From the NCBI GenBank assembly GCA_025093985.1, contig JACAAK010000012.1, forward strand, positions 1,798,001 through 1,862,000: a stretch of 64,000 bases of DNA, given 5' to 3'. The notes under the pieces are model-generated. The model had not been told where the DNA came from and made no database searches. It saw only the letters and a list, made by a program, of their open reading frames with translations. The stretch comes from Calvatia gigantea (Eukaryota > Basidiomycota > Agaricomycetes > Agaricales > Lycoperdaceae). Below, piece by piece: positions 1 through 12,177 of this stretch; the stretch's first letter is position 1, and each line of letters starts with the position of its first letter. The translations under genes were made by a program, and so were the position numbers.

Positions 1-462
1 CTCATTATAGACCTGGGCTGGTCCAGGAAGGCCGTATTGGCCCTGCAACTGAGACCAGAGAGCGCGAGCATCCCGGGCAGAATGCTTGAGCATGCTGTTG
101 GGGAGAGTTGCCTCAATCAACCCAAGGGCTCGCATCCGGAGGTTGTTGGCCATACCAACACTGCGGCGCTCCTCAGCAGTCGCAGGAATCGGAGTTCCTG
201 GTCGTGCGGGACGTGCCGGCGAAGTGCTAGTCGCCGGGATAGCAGGGTGCTCAGGCCCATAAGCCTGCTCATACTGGACGGGTTCGTCCATGGCTCCAGA
301 GAAATCCCATCCAGTCCAGGAGCAGTCGTTTAAGGAAATGCACATAAGTGCAGACCGAAGGCGAAGCGACCAGATAGTGTAGTTACCTGTCCCCGTGAGG
401 ACAGGAAGCTGTCTGCTAGGGGTTTGAACAAAACCCGGCGTAGCAGCTGCCAGTTTAGACAT
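1..462 (-). CDS. Copia-1 Gag, N-terminal part (runs off the left edge)
   Basis: An unbroken minus-strand frame of 154 codons starts with ATG at 462-460 (MSKLAAATPG) and is still open at base 1. It contains the pattern typical of copia Gag N-termini: a 'LTGTGNYTIWSLRLRSAL' stretch around residues 28-45, where the NY..W core is diagnostic, then an 'ALWSQLQGQYG' helix near residue 135. Gag would form the cytoplasmic virus-like particle. The ATG was chosen because it is the first in frame after the primer-binding site and directly precedes the conserved part. CpG dinucleotides are frequent and no stop interrupts the frame, unlike most coding sequence in this window. The zinc knuckle and Pol, if present, lie off the window, so activity cannot be judged. 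Confidence 0.8.
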   Translation of the reverse strand, partial: MSKLAAATPGFVQTPSRQLPVLTGTGNYTIWSLRLRSALMCISLNDCSWTGWDFSGAMDEPVQYEQAYGPEHPAIPATSTSPARPARPGTPIPATAEERRSVGMANNLRMRALGLIEATLPNSMLKHSARDARALWSQLQGQYGLPGPAQVYNE

Positions 463-645
463 ATCTAAGATAGGGTAAACACGCGTTAGCATCATGTAGG
501 ACTGCAGTGCGTGATGCACGCGTCGCAACATGGGGCAGACACAGGGATCAAATGGACCAAAGGGCCACCGTCTCCCAGGTTGCGTACGACCGTAGCCTCC
601 TACACTCTACCAGCATTGCAAACGCGGTCTGAGTGAGCGGCGGTC

Positions 646-658
646 GGGGCCCATAACC
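646..658 (-). promoter_or_regulatory. Copia-1 primer-binding site (half-tRNA iMet type)
   Basis: Directly beside the inner end of the LTR the minus strand reads GGTTATGGGCCCC. Its complement, GGGGCCCATAACC, is the anticodon stem-loop (anticodon CAT) of eukaryotic initiator tRNA-Met as I know it. Copia and Ty5-type elements prime on a cleaved initiator tRNA in this way rather than on the tRNA 3' CCA end. The same motif stands at the start of Copia-3 (53547). Confidence 0.8.
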
Positions 659-1066
659 TGTTAAGATGAGTACACCACAATAGTTTGCACTAGTGGCGGA
701 GGGGAGTTGTACTCACTGGGTTTGTTGAGATGTGCGTTGTAGACTGTAGCTAGAGGATATCTTAGAGGAATGATGGGCAAAAGATAGACTGGATTGTCTA
801 AAGAATATATGCATACTACATAGATCTTATATATCTAATGTCTCTGGTCTGTGCGCCGTTCTACCTAATACAGGTGAGGTCTTATCTGCCAGTAGCATAT
901 ACAGAGCATACTGCGTACATTGTTCTATTTAATAGACCATGACCAGCAACCTAGAGTGCGGTCTAGTACATTGTTCGTTATCTCTCTTCAAGAGTGAAGT
1001 ACTCAAGAACTCGTTTCAGCTATAAATAGACTGAACCAACGTAGTGGTACGGATCGAGATTCAACA
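659..1066 (-). repeat. Copia-1 5' LTR
   Basis: 408 bp bounded by TGTT...AACA, in minus orientation. The sequence is recognisably the same as the 407-bp solo LTR at 59026-59432 in opposite orientation, including the TATATAAG-like promoter segment and the 'ctgtattaggtagaa' block. Confidence 0.88.
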
Positions 1067-1317
1067 TTGTGTACCTGTTTCATCTATCTTAGTCTCAGTG
1101 ATCTCTGGGTATTGACTCATACACTACTATGCCATTGTTATCAGACATTTCATGTAGTAGTCCCATCCATTCAACTGGATGACCCTCTTGTATTTAAGTG
1201 TACATACATCCTCCTGTATTCAGTATACTTAACTACCTTCAGTTCCTCTCCCCTTATTTGCCCTCAAGTCTTAGCCTAAGTTGCAACCTGAGGTTCCACC
1301 TGACTAAGGTCATAATA
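1067..1317 (+). repeat. Gypsy-A#1 5' LTR, truncated at its 5' end by Copia-1
   Basis: Matches the 3' LTR at 22754-23061 from its internal 'gtacctgtttcatctatc' block to the terminal 'aaggtcataata'. About 57 bp of the 308-bp LTR are missing on the left. Directly downstream, 'ttTGGTTAAGC' is the decayed self-priming site described for Gypsy-A#2. Confidence 0.85.
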
Positions 1318-1396
1318 TTTGGTTAAGCATTCCACCTCACCTTGCAAAGAGTAGGCTGAAATAGGCCTGAACAACAATAAACTCAAAAGCCAGTAT

Positions 1397-3840
<2,444 letters not shown>

Positions 3841-3841
3841 G

Positions 3842-4751
3842 CACTGCCTTGAGAGTCAAGAAACTTGTATCTAGGATATCAGACAAATTTTACATGATTC
3901 CTCAGAAATAAAAGTGTGAATTAAACCTGAAAGGCAACATCCTAACTCCAGAAAAGAAAATCACAGTAAATACAATCATAGACTCGGGATGCACCACTAG
4001 TAGTATCAGCAGGAGACTAGTTGATGAAGAAAACATCTCTACATGAAAACTAGGACAACAAATCATGGTGTTAAATGCAGACAGAATGCCAAACTAAGGA
4101 GGGAAAGTAACAGAAACAGCAACCATCAAAATAGATATCCAAGGACACAAGGAAAAAATTGAGGCCTTGGTTGTACAACTACAAGACAGAGCAGAAGTAT
4201 TCTTGGGACATGATTGGCTAGTCAAACATAACCCAGAAGTAGATTGGAATACTGGAGAAATCAAGTTCACCCAATGTCTGCCAAGTTGTCAATTCTCCCA
4301 CTGGAACATTCACATCACAAACAAAATATGAAGTATGGCCATTACAGAGGATTTACAGGAAGAAGAAGAGGAGCCAGACCTGACCAAACTAGAAGACCTA
4401 CCCAATTATGTACAACCATTTATACATCTATTCAACAAAACAACCTTCAACAAACTCCTAGAATAGACAGAATGGGATCACAAAATAACTTTGATGGAAG
4501 ATGCCCTGAAAGAGATAAGTGCCAACACATACAATATGACAGTCAAAGAACAAAATGAATTCCAAGCATTCATCAAAGAAGACCTCAAATCAGGATGGAT
4601 AAGACTATTGAAATCCCCATATGTAGCACCCACCTTCTTCATTCCAAAGAAAGATGGATCCAAAAGATTGATACAAGACTATTAGTGACTAAACAATGTA
4701 GTAGTCAAGAACAAGACCCCACTATCAAGGATTGGAGAAGTAATTGACAAA
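3842..4751 (+). pseudogene. Gypsy-A#1 pol, protease and N-terminal reverse transcriptase
   Basis: The protease region is near 3975-4260: the 'IIDSGCTTSSIS' motif keeps the catalytic Asp, and 'AEVFLGHDWLVKHNPEVDW' (4193-4247) is the conserved flap/tail. The RT N-terminus follows at 4600-4690 with 'KSPYVAPTFFIPKKDGSKRL'. Several stops interrupt it (for example TAG at 4684). The frame is cut by Gypsy-B, whose 5-bp duplication ACAAA lies at 4747-4751, and resumes at 12805. It is not functional. Confidence 0.85.
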
Positions 4752-5373
4752 TGTTAAGCGTGGGTCATGCGGGTAAGACAACCGGAGTCTAGACGCCCAG
4801 AATGATGCGTGGATGCAGACAAAGATGGATGAAGTGGGCGAACTCGGGAGGACTGTGGCTTCAACATATGTGTTGTGCCCTCCTGCCGACAGGTGGTCCT
4901 AACTTCAGAATAAGGGACGAGGGCAGAGCCAGAGATGGAGACAGAGACAGAGACAGAGGTAGGATAGAAGTAGCATGTCGCTAAGTAGATTTCAGACTGA
5001 GGATTACAGGTGAAGTAGCTACAGTTTATATACGCGAGGAAGTGTGGTTCTACAAAAGGAAACTACTATGACTTCAGGTGCAGGCCAGGTATGGCCGCTA
5101 GATAAAAACACTGGGAATGCAACTAGCTAAAAGGAATAAGGTGAAACAGGAACGATATGAATGGTAAAAGGGATTGCAAGGGAAATGGGAGTAGGTATGA
5201 CAACCAGAGAAATGTACAAGGAGGATAATCAGAAATTAACGTCAGACATAATAGTAAGAATGGAGAGTGGGGGAGATGGGGGAGAGCGGGTGAGAGTGAA
5301 TGGTAAATAAAATATAAAGTATAGTCCGGGTAAGAGCGGGTGAAGCAGGTAAGTGTGTGTATGGGTTGTGACA
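4752..5373 (-). repeat. Gypsy-B 3' LTR
   Basis: 622 bp with TGTCACAACC...TTAACA ends on the minus strand. It differs from the 5' LTR largely where one copy has CG and the other TG or CA, for example near 4760 versus 12186 and at the ORF-rich centre. Next to it, plus-strand 5376-5386 (TTCTCCCCTTA on the top strand) is the complement of a polypurine tract AAGGGGAGAA. Confidence 0.92.
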
Positions 5374-5509
5374 GTATTCTCCCCTTAGGGCCGAGCCCTC
5401 GAGGCCATGAAGGTGTCGTGGGAAACGGAGTTGAAAAATTTGATGCAGGTATAAGATCTGCACTTTTGAAAATTTTCCTTTGCTTGCCTCTTGACATTCT
5501 ACTACCACC

Positions 5510-6672
5510 ATGCCTCCCAAGACTGCTGCCCAACTACAAGCCAAACTCGAGGAGAAACGTGAATGCGCCAGACTTCAGCGCGAGCAGGAGGAAGAGGACG
5601 AGCGCAGGTTGATTGCGGACTTTGCCGCCACTGAAGCCAAAGAAAGAGCAGATAGGGAGAAGCACGAAGAGGAGGAGAGGAAGAGGCACGATGAGGAGAG
5701 GAAACGAGAGGAGGTGAAGAAATGTGACGAGCGGAAGAAGCGGCTTGAGGAGGCGGCACGTAAAAAAAGGGAGGAGCAAGAGGAGGAGAACACGGAGGAA
5801 CAACGACGTAGGAAGGGGAAGGCCTGGGAGGAACCGGTAGCGGGTCCCAGCCAATTGAGGAAACAGCTGAGGGTGGAGGATTCGGACGAAGAGGACAATG
5901 CACCGGGGTCATTGGACGAGGAGGAAGAGGAGGAGGTTCAGCTGCAGGTGCGTGTTTCCATGGGTGGGGACAACCCCTGCAAGCGCTGCATTGACATGGG
6001 TATCAGGTGTCAACCCAGACAGACCCGCTCCAAGTAAGTGCGGCCTCTTCCTGTTGAATATTAAGCTGAGAAGTCCTTAGCCGGGTTACCACCAAATACG
6101 TGACTTGCGTCAAGGGCAAGCAAAAGTGTGAGCCGCTGGGTGGAAGTGCCAAGGTCTCGAATCCCCACGTCCTTGCACGACATCTCAACCGATTCGCGAC
6201 CGCACTTGAAGAGAATACCCTATGCCTCAACGAAATCATCGTTTTATTGTGTCAGCAGAATGCGTGGATGGCACACGAGTCCCAATACCGAGAACACGAT
6301 ACCCGCAATTCGGCCACGATCTTGAGGGAGACCATTGCAAATGGAGAGGAGTTCCATGCCCTCGGCCTGGTAGTGAGTCAATGGGATCCTCAGCACACAG
6401 GAAGGACTGAACGTCCAGGACAGATTGCAGAACGGCTGCCTGGTGTGGATATCCGACGGCATGTGGATGAGGCGGGTGACATCGACATCGAGGACCAGGG
6501 TGAGGGGCCGTCGCGACCGGTGCGAGAAGGGGGTGAGCAGATGGACTTGGATGAGGAAGAGAAGGGAAATGGTAGTAGTGGAGAGGAAGGAAGTGAAGAA
6601 AGTGCGGAGGAGAGCAGAGAAAAAGAAGACGGTGCGGAAGAGGGTGTGGAAGGGGGCCAGCATGAGGATTGA
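5510..6672 (+). CDS. Antisense gene inside Gypsy-B: coiled-coil protein with Zn2Cys6-like cluster (one 47-bp intron)
   Basis: Exon 1 is 5510-6033, the intron 6034-6080 (GTAAGT...CTTAG, with GCTGAG as a branch-site candidate) and exon 2 6081-6672, giving 371 residues. The start ATG follows ACCACC. Residues 1-110 are a highly charged Glu/Lys/Arg coiled coil. Residues 157-191 read CX2CX6C, then 13 residues, then YX2CX6C: the Gal4-type Zn2Cys6 spacing with Tyr181 where the fourth Cys is expected, and the cluster only forms across the splice junction. The C-terminus is Asp/Glu-rich. It lies between Pol and the 3' LTR and is transcribed opposite to the element; AATAAA is at 6723. No nonsense codon occurs in 371 codons and at least five CGA codons survive, whereas Gag and Pol beside it carry eight stops. 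The likely role is DNA or chromatin binding, which is inference. It could be a captured host gene or an element-encoded accessory gene. Confidence 0.72.
6034..6080 (+). other. Spliceosomal intron in the antisense gene
   Basis: Donor GTAAGT follows AA, acceptor CCTTAG, length 47 bp. Splicing joins two open frames exactly (AA|C codon) and brings the first three cysteines within reach of the last two. Without splicing, exon 1 stops at once (TAAGTG context). Confidence 0.78.
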
Positions 6673-6722
6673 GGGTGTGCAGGTAAACGCGGCTTTCCTC
6701 GCTCCTCGTGATTTTGATGTTT

Positions 6723-6728
6723 AATAAA
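6723..6728 (+). terminator. Polyadenylation signal candidate for the antisense gene
   Basis: AATAAA lies 51 bp after the stop codon at 6670-6672, followed by a short A-run at 6745. It lies in the 120-bp gap before the convergent end of Gypsy-B Pol (6795). Confidence 0.5.
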
Positions 6729-6794
6729 GTTGCATGTCCAATAATAAAAAAAAAGTCTGTCCATGAATAAGAGTGAAAATAAGTCCATTAAGTG

Positions 6795-9700
6795 TTACAA
6801 AGAATGCAAGGGACCAGGCTTAGCAGGATAAGCTGTATGGAAATCTGCCACAAGTTCAGCTGCATGCTCTAATTCAGTAGCAGGCAGCCAAGAAGACTCT
6901 TCTTCAGTATTCTCATAACCCAACCAAATGACCTTGTATAATAACTTGCAGGTACGTTGATGGTCGATCTTCGAGTCAACAATGTGGGCGATTTCGTACT
7001 CCAGCTCGCCTTCGACTTCAACAGGCGGAGGAGGCGGGTCAGAGCGGCCGTCAAATGGGTTAGGTGTGGCAGGTTCAAGCATCGAAACATGGAATACTGG
7101 GTGAATGGCACGCATTGAGTCAGGTAAGCATAGAGTATAAGAAACGGAACCAGGTTGAGTGATAATCTCATAAGGACCCAAATACTTTTCCAAGAGTTTC
7201 TTTGACGGTCAAGTCATGCGGAAGAACTGCGCCTTAACAAAGACCTTTTGCCCAACTGTGAAGTTAGGTGCGGGTGTCCAGCGGGTATCAGCGGATGACT
7301 GGTACCATTCTTGAGCTTGCTTAATCTCAGATTTGAGTACTGTGTGGAGTTCATCGAGGTCGACGACGAATTGATGTGCACGTGCGGACGCCAAGTCGCA
7401 TTCCAGGTAGACTGTGATGTTGGGATGATAGCCTTTATTAGCGAAGAATGGGGAGACACCAGTAGTGGCACTAGGAGCATTGTTATAGGCAAACTCAGCT
7501 AGTGGCAGTAACTCAGCCCAGTTGTCCTGCTGGTAGTTGCAGTAGACGTGGAGGTATTGCTCGAGAGTCTGGTTAGTCCATTCAGTTTGTCCGTCGCCCT
7601 TAGGGTGATACCCAGAGGTGAAGTGTAACTTCATGTCCAGTGCTTGTCCAAGCAAATGGAAGAAGTGCGAAACAAATTCGGAGCCGCGATCGGATGTAAC
7701 ATGTTCGGGAACGCCATGTTTCGAGAATACATGAATGACGAATAGGCAGGCAAGTTCGGCCAAGGTGATGGTGTCGTGAGTGGGAATGAACAAAGATTGC
7801 TTGGTAAGGTGATCAACGATAACAAGGATAGTGTCATAGCCAGAAGATGTGGGAAGTTTCTCGATGAAGTCCATAGAGATAGAGTTCCATGGCTGTTCAG
7901 GAATGGGGAGCTGCTTGAGGTTTCCATAAGGTCAGTGTCATTGTGGCTTAGAGCACATGCAGGTGATGCAGAATTTGCAGAAATCTTTGACTGTCATGCG
8001 GATTTTGGGCCAAGTGTAATCATGTCAGACTAACTCCAGAGTCTTGTTCTGACCGAAGTGTCCAGAAAGGATGTGATTGTGCTTGTACTGTAGAACGCGA
8101 AGTTGAAGATTGTCAACATTGGGAACATAGATCCTGTCGTCAAGGTGGAGAAAACTGGATGAATCTACAATCCAGCGTCCTTCAGGTTTGGCTAGGTGTT
8201 GAGCCGCAGTTGGGTCTTGCGGAAGAGATGAAAGGATGTCGGAATGTAGCTGATCGAGGTCAATGATCGTGGCTGCGTGAAGGGAAGAGGTATAAAGATA
8301 AGTAGCATGGACGGAGGCTGTGAGTTGTTCATGAGTAAAGACTGGACGGAAGTTGTGAGGATTGACCGTAGCATAGCCATTATTCCCCCCTTTAGGATAG
8401 ATGTCCCATCGTCTAGTTAAAGCATCGGGCTTCGTACCAAGTTGGCCGGGGCGAAAGCGGATGGTGAGATTGAACTGTGACAAGAATTCGGACCAGCGAG
8501 CTTGATGGCGGGTGAGGATTTTAGTGGTGCAGAAGTATTCCAGATTCTTATGATCAGTGACCACGTCAATGGGAAGGGGAGCACCTTCAAGATAATGCTG
8601 CCAGATCCTAAAGGCTTCAAAGATAGCCAGTAGTTCCTTGTCATGTGTGTCGTAGTTTGACTCAGCCGAAGTGAATGTGCGGGAATGGAAAGCCATGGGG
8701 TGAACTTCACCATCCTCAGTGATGATAGAGAGGATGGCGGCTAGCGTGTAGTCAGATGTGTCTGTCTCGATGATGATTTGAGCATCAGGGATCCAGTGGG
8801 TCAGGATAGGAGCAGAGGTGAAAGTGTCCTTCAATGATTGGAAAGCCTCTTGACATTTATCATTGAAGTTCCAAGGAATACCCTTGCGGGTAAGGCGGGT
8901 GAGAGGAACTACAATGTCAGAGTAGTTATAAATGAAGCGACAATAGAAATTGGCAAAACCTAAGAAGGACTATATGTCCTTGATCTTCTTTGGTTCTGGC
9001 CAGTCTTGGATAATCTTGACCTTGTCCTCAGACATCTTGAGACTATCAGGGGAAAGAACGTAACCAAGATATTCAACCGTGTCAGACTCGAATTCGCACT
9101 TATCCATGCGGGCGTAGAGACCGTTCTGCCTAAGCCGCTTGAGAACCTCGCGGACTTGCTTGCAGTATACGCTGATATCATCAGAATAGATAAGTATGTT
9201 GTCAAGATAGACCATAACGCAGACATCTAAGAGATCTTTGAAGATGTCATTCATAAACTGCTAGAAGGCGGCAGGTGCATTGGTAAGGCTGAAAGGCATA
9301 ACAAGCCACTCGAATGATCCGTAGCGGGTTCGGAAGGCTGTTTTCCATTTGTCACCTTCTGCGATGTAGATGAGGTGATAAGCGTGGCATAGGTCAATCT
9401 TGGTATAGATGCGGGCTTTGTGGGGCGAATCGAGTAGGTCGGATATGAGAGGAAGGGGGTAGCGATCCTTCTTGGTAATGTGGTTGAGACCTCGGAAATC
9501 AACACATAAACAGAGCGAACCATCCTTTTTCTTGACAAAGAGGACAGGGGCTCTGTGAGGGGAGTTGGAGGGGCAGATGAATCCGATAGCAAGGTTTTTG
9601 TCAATGAACTCGCGTAGAGCCTCTAGTTCAACCTGAGATAGGGAATAGATGGTACCAACTGGTGGTTGGCCACCTTCTTCAAGATTGATCTGAAGGTCGT

Positions 9701-10553
9701 ATGGCCGATGTGGGGCAAGCTTGTCAGCCTTCATTTTACTGAAGATGTCAGCAAAATCGCGGTACTCTTCCAGAATATGGGACCAGTCGTCCTGAGGCTC
9801 CTTAACAGAGGCGGAGGAAGCTGTTATAGATGGGTCATTGAGATTGAGGCTATACTGAACTGAACCAGGGAGGCGAGAGGCACGGAGGAAGGCGGTGGTG
9901 TTAACCAGTGAGACGTGCGGACGAGCCACGTCAACTGTGCCTGTAACAGAAGTGGCAGAAGAAGCAGATGGTGAAGACTGTGAGGTGACAGATGGGGCGG
10001 CTGAAGCGGACGCCGCAGAGGATGCAGGTGCAACTGGAATGGATGCACTGCGAGCAGAAGTGGCAGGAAGTTCAGGCTGAAGTGGTCGGAAAGTGATATG
10101 GCCCAGAACCCAGTCAATCGATGGATTGTAGTGGGTGAGCCAGTTATATCCAAGAACCACAGAGCAAGAAGAGTCAAGCCGGGTGACATAAAAGTCCAGA
10201 GTCATAGATTCACCACAGTCAAAGGTAACAGGAAGCTTCACTAGTTCAGTAATGTACGCATTAGACGAGCCATCAAAGAGACGAAGTTCAATAGGAGGAA
10301 TGGGCGTGGTCGGAAGATCATACGAATGTACAAAGTCAGAGTCCATAAAGCAATGGGTAGACCCACTATCAACAAGAGCCTTGAAGTGGACGAGATCGGA
10401 TGAAGTGGATGAAGAAACAGAAGGGGAAGTGAGATAGAGCTGCAGGGAATTGGGGTTAGAAAGAGCAGAAGCATTGAGTTGAAAACACTCTGTGGCACAG
10501 GTGAGTTCAACACGGTCCTCAGCCTGTGCAGAGTCCTGAGGACCGCCACTCAT
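6795..10553 (-). pseudogene. Gypsy-B Pol: protease, RT, RNase H, integrase, chromodomain
   Basis: One continuous frame of 1252 codons from ATG 10553 to 6795, without frameshift. Domains: protease LVDSGST at residues 60-65; RT from about 270, catalytic box YLDN at 449-452 (family YLDD); RNase H with ETDTSDY near 598; integrase with VIVDHLTK near 914 and TSDRGSEF downstream; chromodomain near residues 1185-1235 (YKVIWLGYE). In-frame stops: TAG 9263-9261, TAG 8972-8970, TGA 8027-8025, TGA 7940-7938, TGA 7934-7932, TGA 7211-7209. TGA for CGA and TAG for CAG explain all six. ATG overlaps the Gag stop as ATGA. The chromodomain suggests targeting to heterochromatin, known for this class. Inactive because of the stops and Asp-to-Asn in the RT box. 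Confidence 0.92.
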
Positions 10554-12127
10554 TTTTCTGAGCTCTTTTTAAAGCTCTCCCCAACCACTTCAGCCTTGCG
10601 GGCAACAGCCTTTGCAGTCGAAGCGGCTTTCTTCCTACACTTGCTAACCTTGTGGCCGGCATTGCCACAGAACAGGCAGAGGTTGTTGTCGAGGTGGCGC
10701 TTGCGTTCTTCAGTAGTCAGCTTGCTGTCCTTGCCGAGTTTGTCGGATAAGTCGGGTTTAGTGGGGGAGGACGATTTGGTGGGTGTGGAGGAGGATGGGG
10801 TAGTGTTGGCGGGTTTGTTCGAGGTGTTGCCCTTGCTGCTGCTGTGGTTGGGCTTGTTGCTGTTGCTGTTGTTGTTGTTGCTGTTGTTGTTGTTGCTGTT
10901 GTTGTTGCTGCTGCTGGCCTTGTTCGAGGAAGGTCCAGGGTTGTTACCTGACTTCCTGTTGAGAGAAGCGGATGCCGATTCGGCCACTTCCTTCACACGG
11001 GTCTTCTCATGTTGACGTTCCCAATAGCGATTATCAAGGATGATAGCTGCTTCACACATTTCATTGAACGAGGTGGGCTTGCCATTGGGGCGAGAAGAGA
11101 GGGTGTCTTGGAGACAATCAGGGAGGCCTTTGTAGTAGCAGTAGCAGAGGATGTCATCACCCCATCAAAGTCGGGACAAGAGCCGCATGAATTTGACGTT
11201 ATAGGTGGTGATCTTCTCACCGTGCTTCATCTTCAGATTCTCCAGGAGTTCGGCCGATTTACCCTTCAGGTCGGCTACACTGAAGTTGGTCTTGAGCTCA
11301 GTGGTGAACTCATCCCAGTCGGTGGACCAGGCATGGGATATGCCTTGAGTCTCTTCCTGGTCGATGCCAGTTTCAAACCAGCAAAGAGCGACATCAGTGA
11401 GGAAGGTGAGGGTGAAGTTGACCTTGGTAGTATCAGATGTGAATTGTGTAGGGTTGGCGCGGAAGTAGAGTCGACATTGGAAAAGGAAGCGAGGAAGGTC
11501 ATTGGGGTTAGCACTGCTGAATGGTTCGGGTTTGCAGGCCTTAGTACGGAGAGGTTGAGGAGGCTGGGGCGGCTGAGAGCGGGCACGATCGTCTATGGCA
11601 TTAGTGAGGGATCTAATAGCGCGGGCCAGAGGGTGATCAAGTCCCCGACAGCCGCATGGCTCACTAGTGCTTGTTTCATTATCACCATCGTCATCATCGT
11701 CCGATGGTTCCTCGGGTTCGTCATCGCCTCCAGGCCCATCGCCTCCACCATCATCAGGATTGAGGTAAGGGTAATCAGCATATTCTAGACCATTGTTCTG
11801 GTCATCGCCATAGTTGTCTTCATCATTAATACCATAGTCACCACCACCAGGGTAGCCAGGATCTCCAGGTGGGACTGTGCCGCCTACGCTATTTCCACTA
11901 TTTAGGCCCCAATGTGGGCCGGAGCTATGTTCGGGAAGTTCCTCCCAGATTAGCTCTGTGAAGGGGTTAGGGGAGTTTTGCAGGAAGTCGCCTGGAACAG
12001 ATAGGTGGGACCATTTCAATCTCTGAGTTCTGGGGGTGGATTGGGTTGATGAAGGGGTTCATTTGGGATTGTTGCGAAGGGACCGACGAATGGTTGCGCC
12101 AGTCTTAGTTCTGACAAATGTAGCCAT
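10550..12127 (-). pseudogene. Gypsy-B Gag (525 codons, two nonsense codons)
   Basis: I place the start at ATG 12127-12125 (MATFVRTKTGATIRRSL), 39 bp inside the priming site; the frame then runs to TGA 10552-10550 with only two interruptions, TGA at 12061-12059 and TGA at 11167-11165, both readable as former CGA. Features in order: Pro/Thr-rich head, acidic Asp/Gly/Glu stretch, a retrotransposon Gag capsid region (LPRFLFQCRLYFRANPTQF near 11480, then CWFETGI), an Asn/Ser-rich spacer coded by CAA-type repeats (10830-10915), and a CCHC knuckle CLFCGNAGHKVSKC near 10660. Gag assembles the particle and binds RNA. The last base pairs overlap Pol's ATG. Confidence 0.9.
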
Positions 12128-12165
12128 AGTAAGTGAAGGAATAGAAATCGACAGCAGGAGTTGGG

Positions 12166-12175
12166 AGTCTGAAAT
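12166..12175 (-). promoter_or_regulatory. Gypsy-B self-priming site
   Basis: Two bases inside the 5' LTR boundary (12178) the minus strand reads ATTTCAGACT. The same LTR carries its exact complement AGTCTGAAAT (minus strand 12424-12415), about 30 bp downstream of TATATAAA (12458-12451), where transcription would begin. The transcript's 5' end could thus fold back and prime minus-strand synthesis, as known for Tf1 and sushi-type elements. No tRNA 3' end match was evident. Confidence 0.7.
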
Positions 12176-12177
12176 AC

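Larger units (their letters stand above)
1..1066 (-). mobile_element. Copia-1 LTR retrotransposon, 5' part, inserted in a Gypsy-A LTR
   Basis: Reading the minus strand from the right: a 408-bp LTR (1066-659), a primer-binding site, a leader of about 180 bases (645-463) with no gene, then the start of Gag running off the window. The LTR belongs to the same family as a solo LTR at 59026-59432. The right-hand neighbour (from 1067) is the interior of a Gypsy-A LTR, so Copia-1 inserted there and the Gypsy-A LTR's own 5' end lies outside the window. The visible part shows no break, so this is one of the younger insertions. Confidence 0.85.

Noticed and set aside
37..333. 98-codon plus-strand ORF
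   Set aside because: Antisense to the Copia-1 Gag N-terminus, which has recognisable copia motifs.
5123..5533. 136-codon minus-strand ORF, repeated at 12549-13016
   Set aside because: Falls in the two LTRs of Gypsy-B and differs between them by substitutions that change the product freely; LTR sequence, not a gene.
5502..5912. Pro/Ser-rich minus-strand ORFs opposite the antisense gene
   Set aside because: Composition reflects the reverse of a Glu/Lys coiled coil; no start context and no conserved motif.
10479..11015. 178-codon plus-strand ORF with a long Leu run resembling a membrane segment
   Set aside because: The Leu run is the reverse complement of the Asn/Ser CAA-type repeat in Gypsy-B Gag.
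11009..11788. 259-codon plus-strand ORF
   Set aside because: It lies fully antisense to the Gypsy-B Gag frame, has no domain, and the Gag frame has conserved motifs and a zinc knuckle. A shadow.
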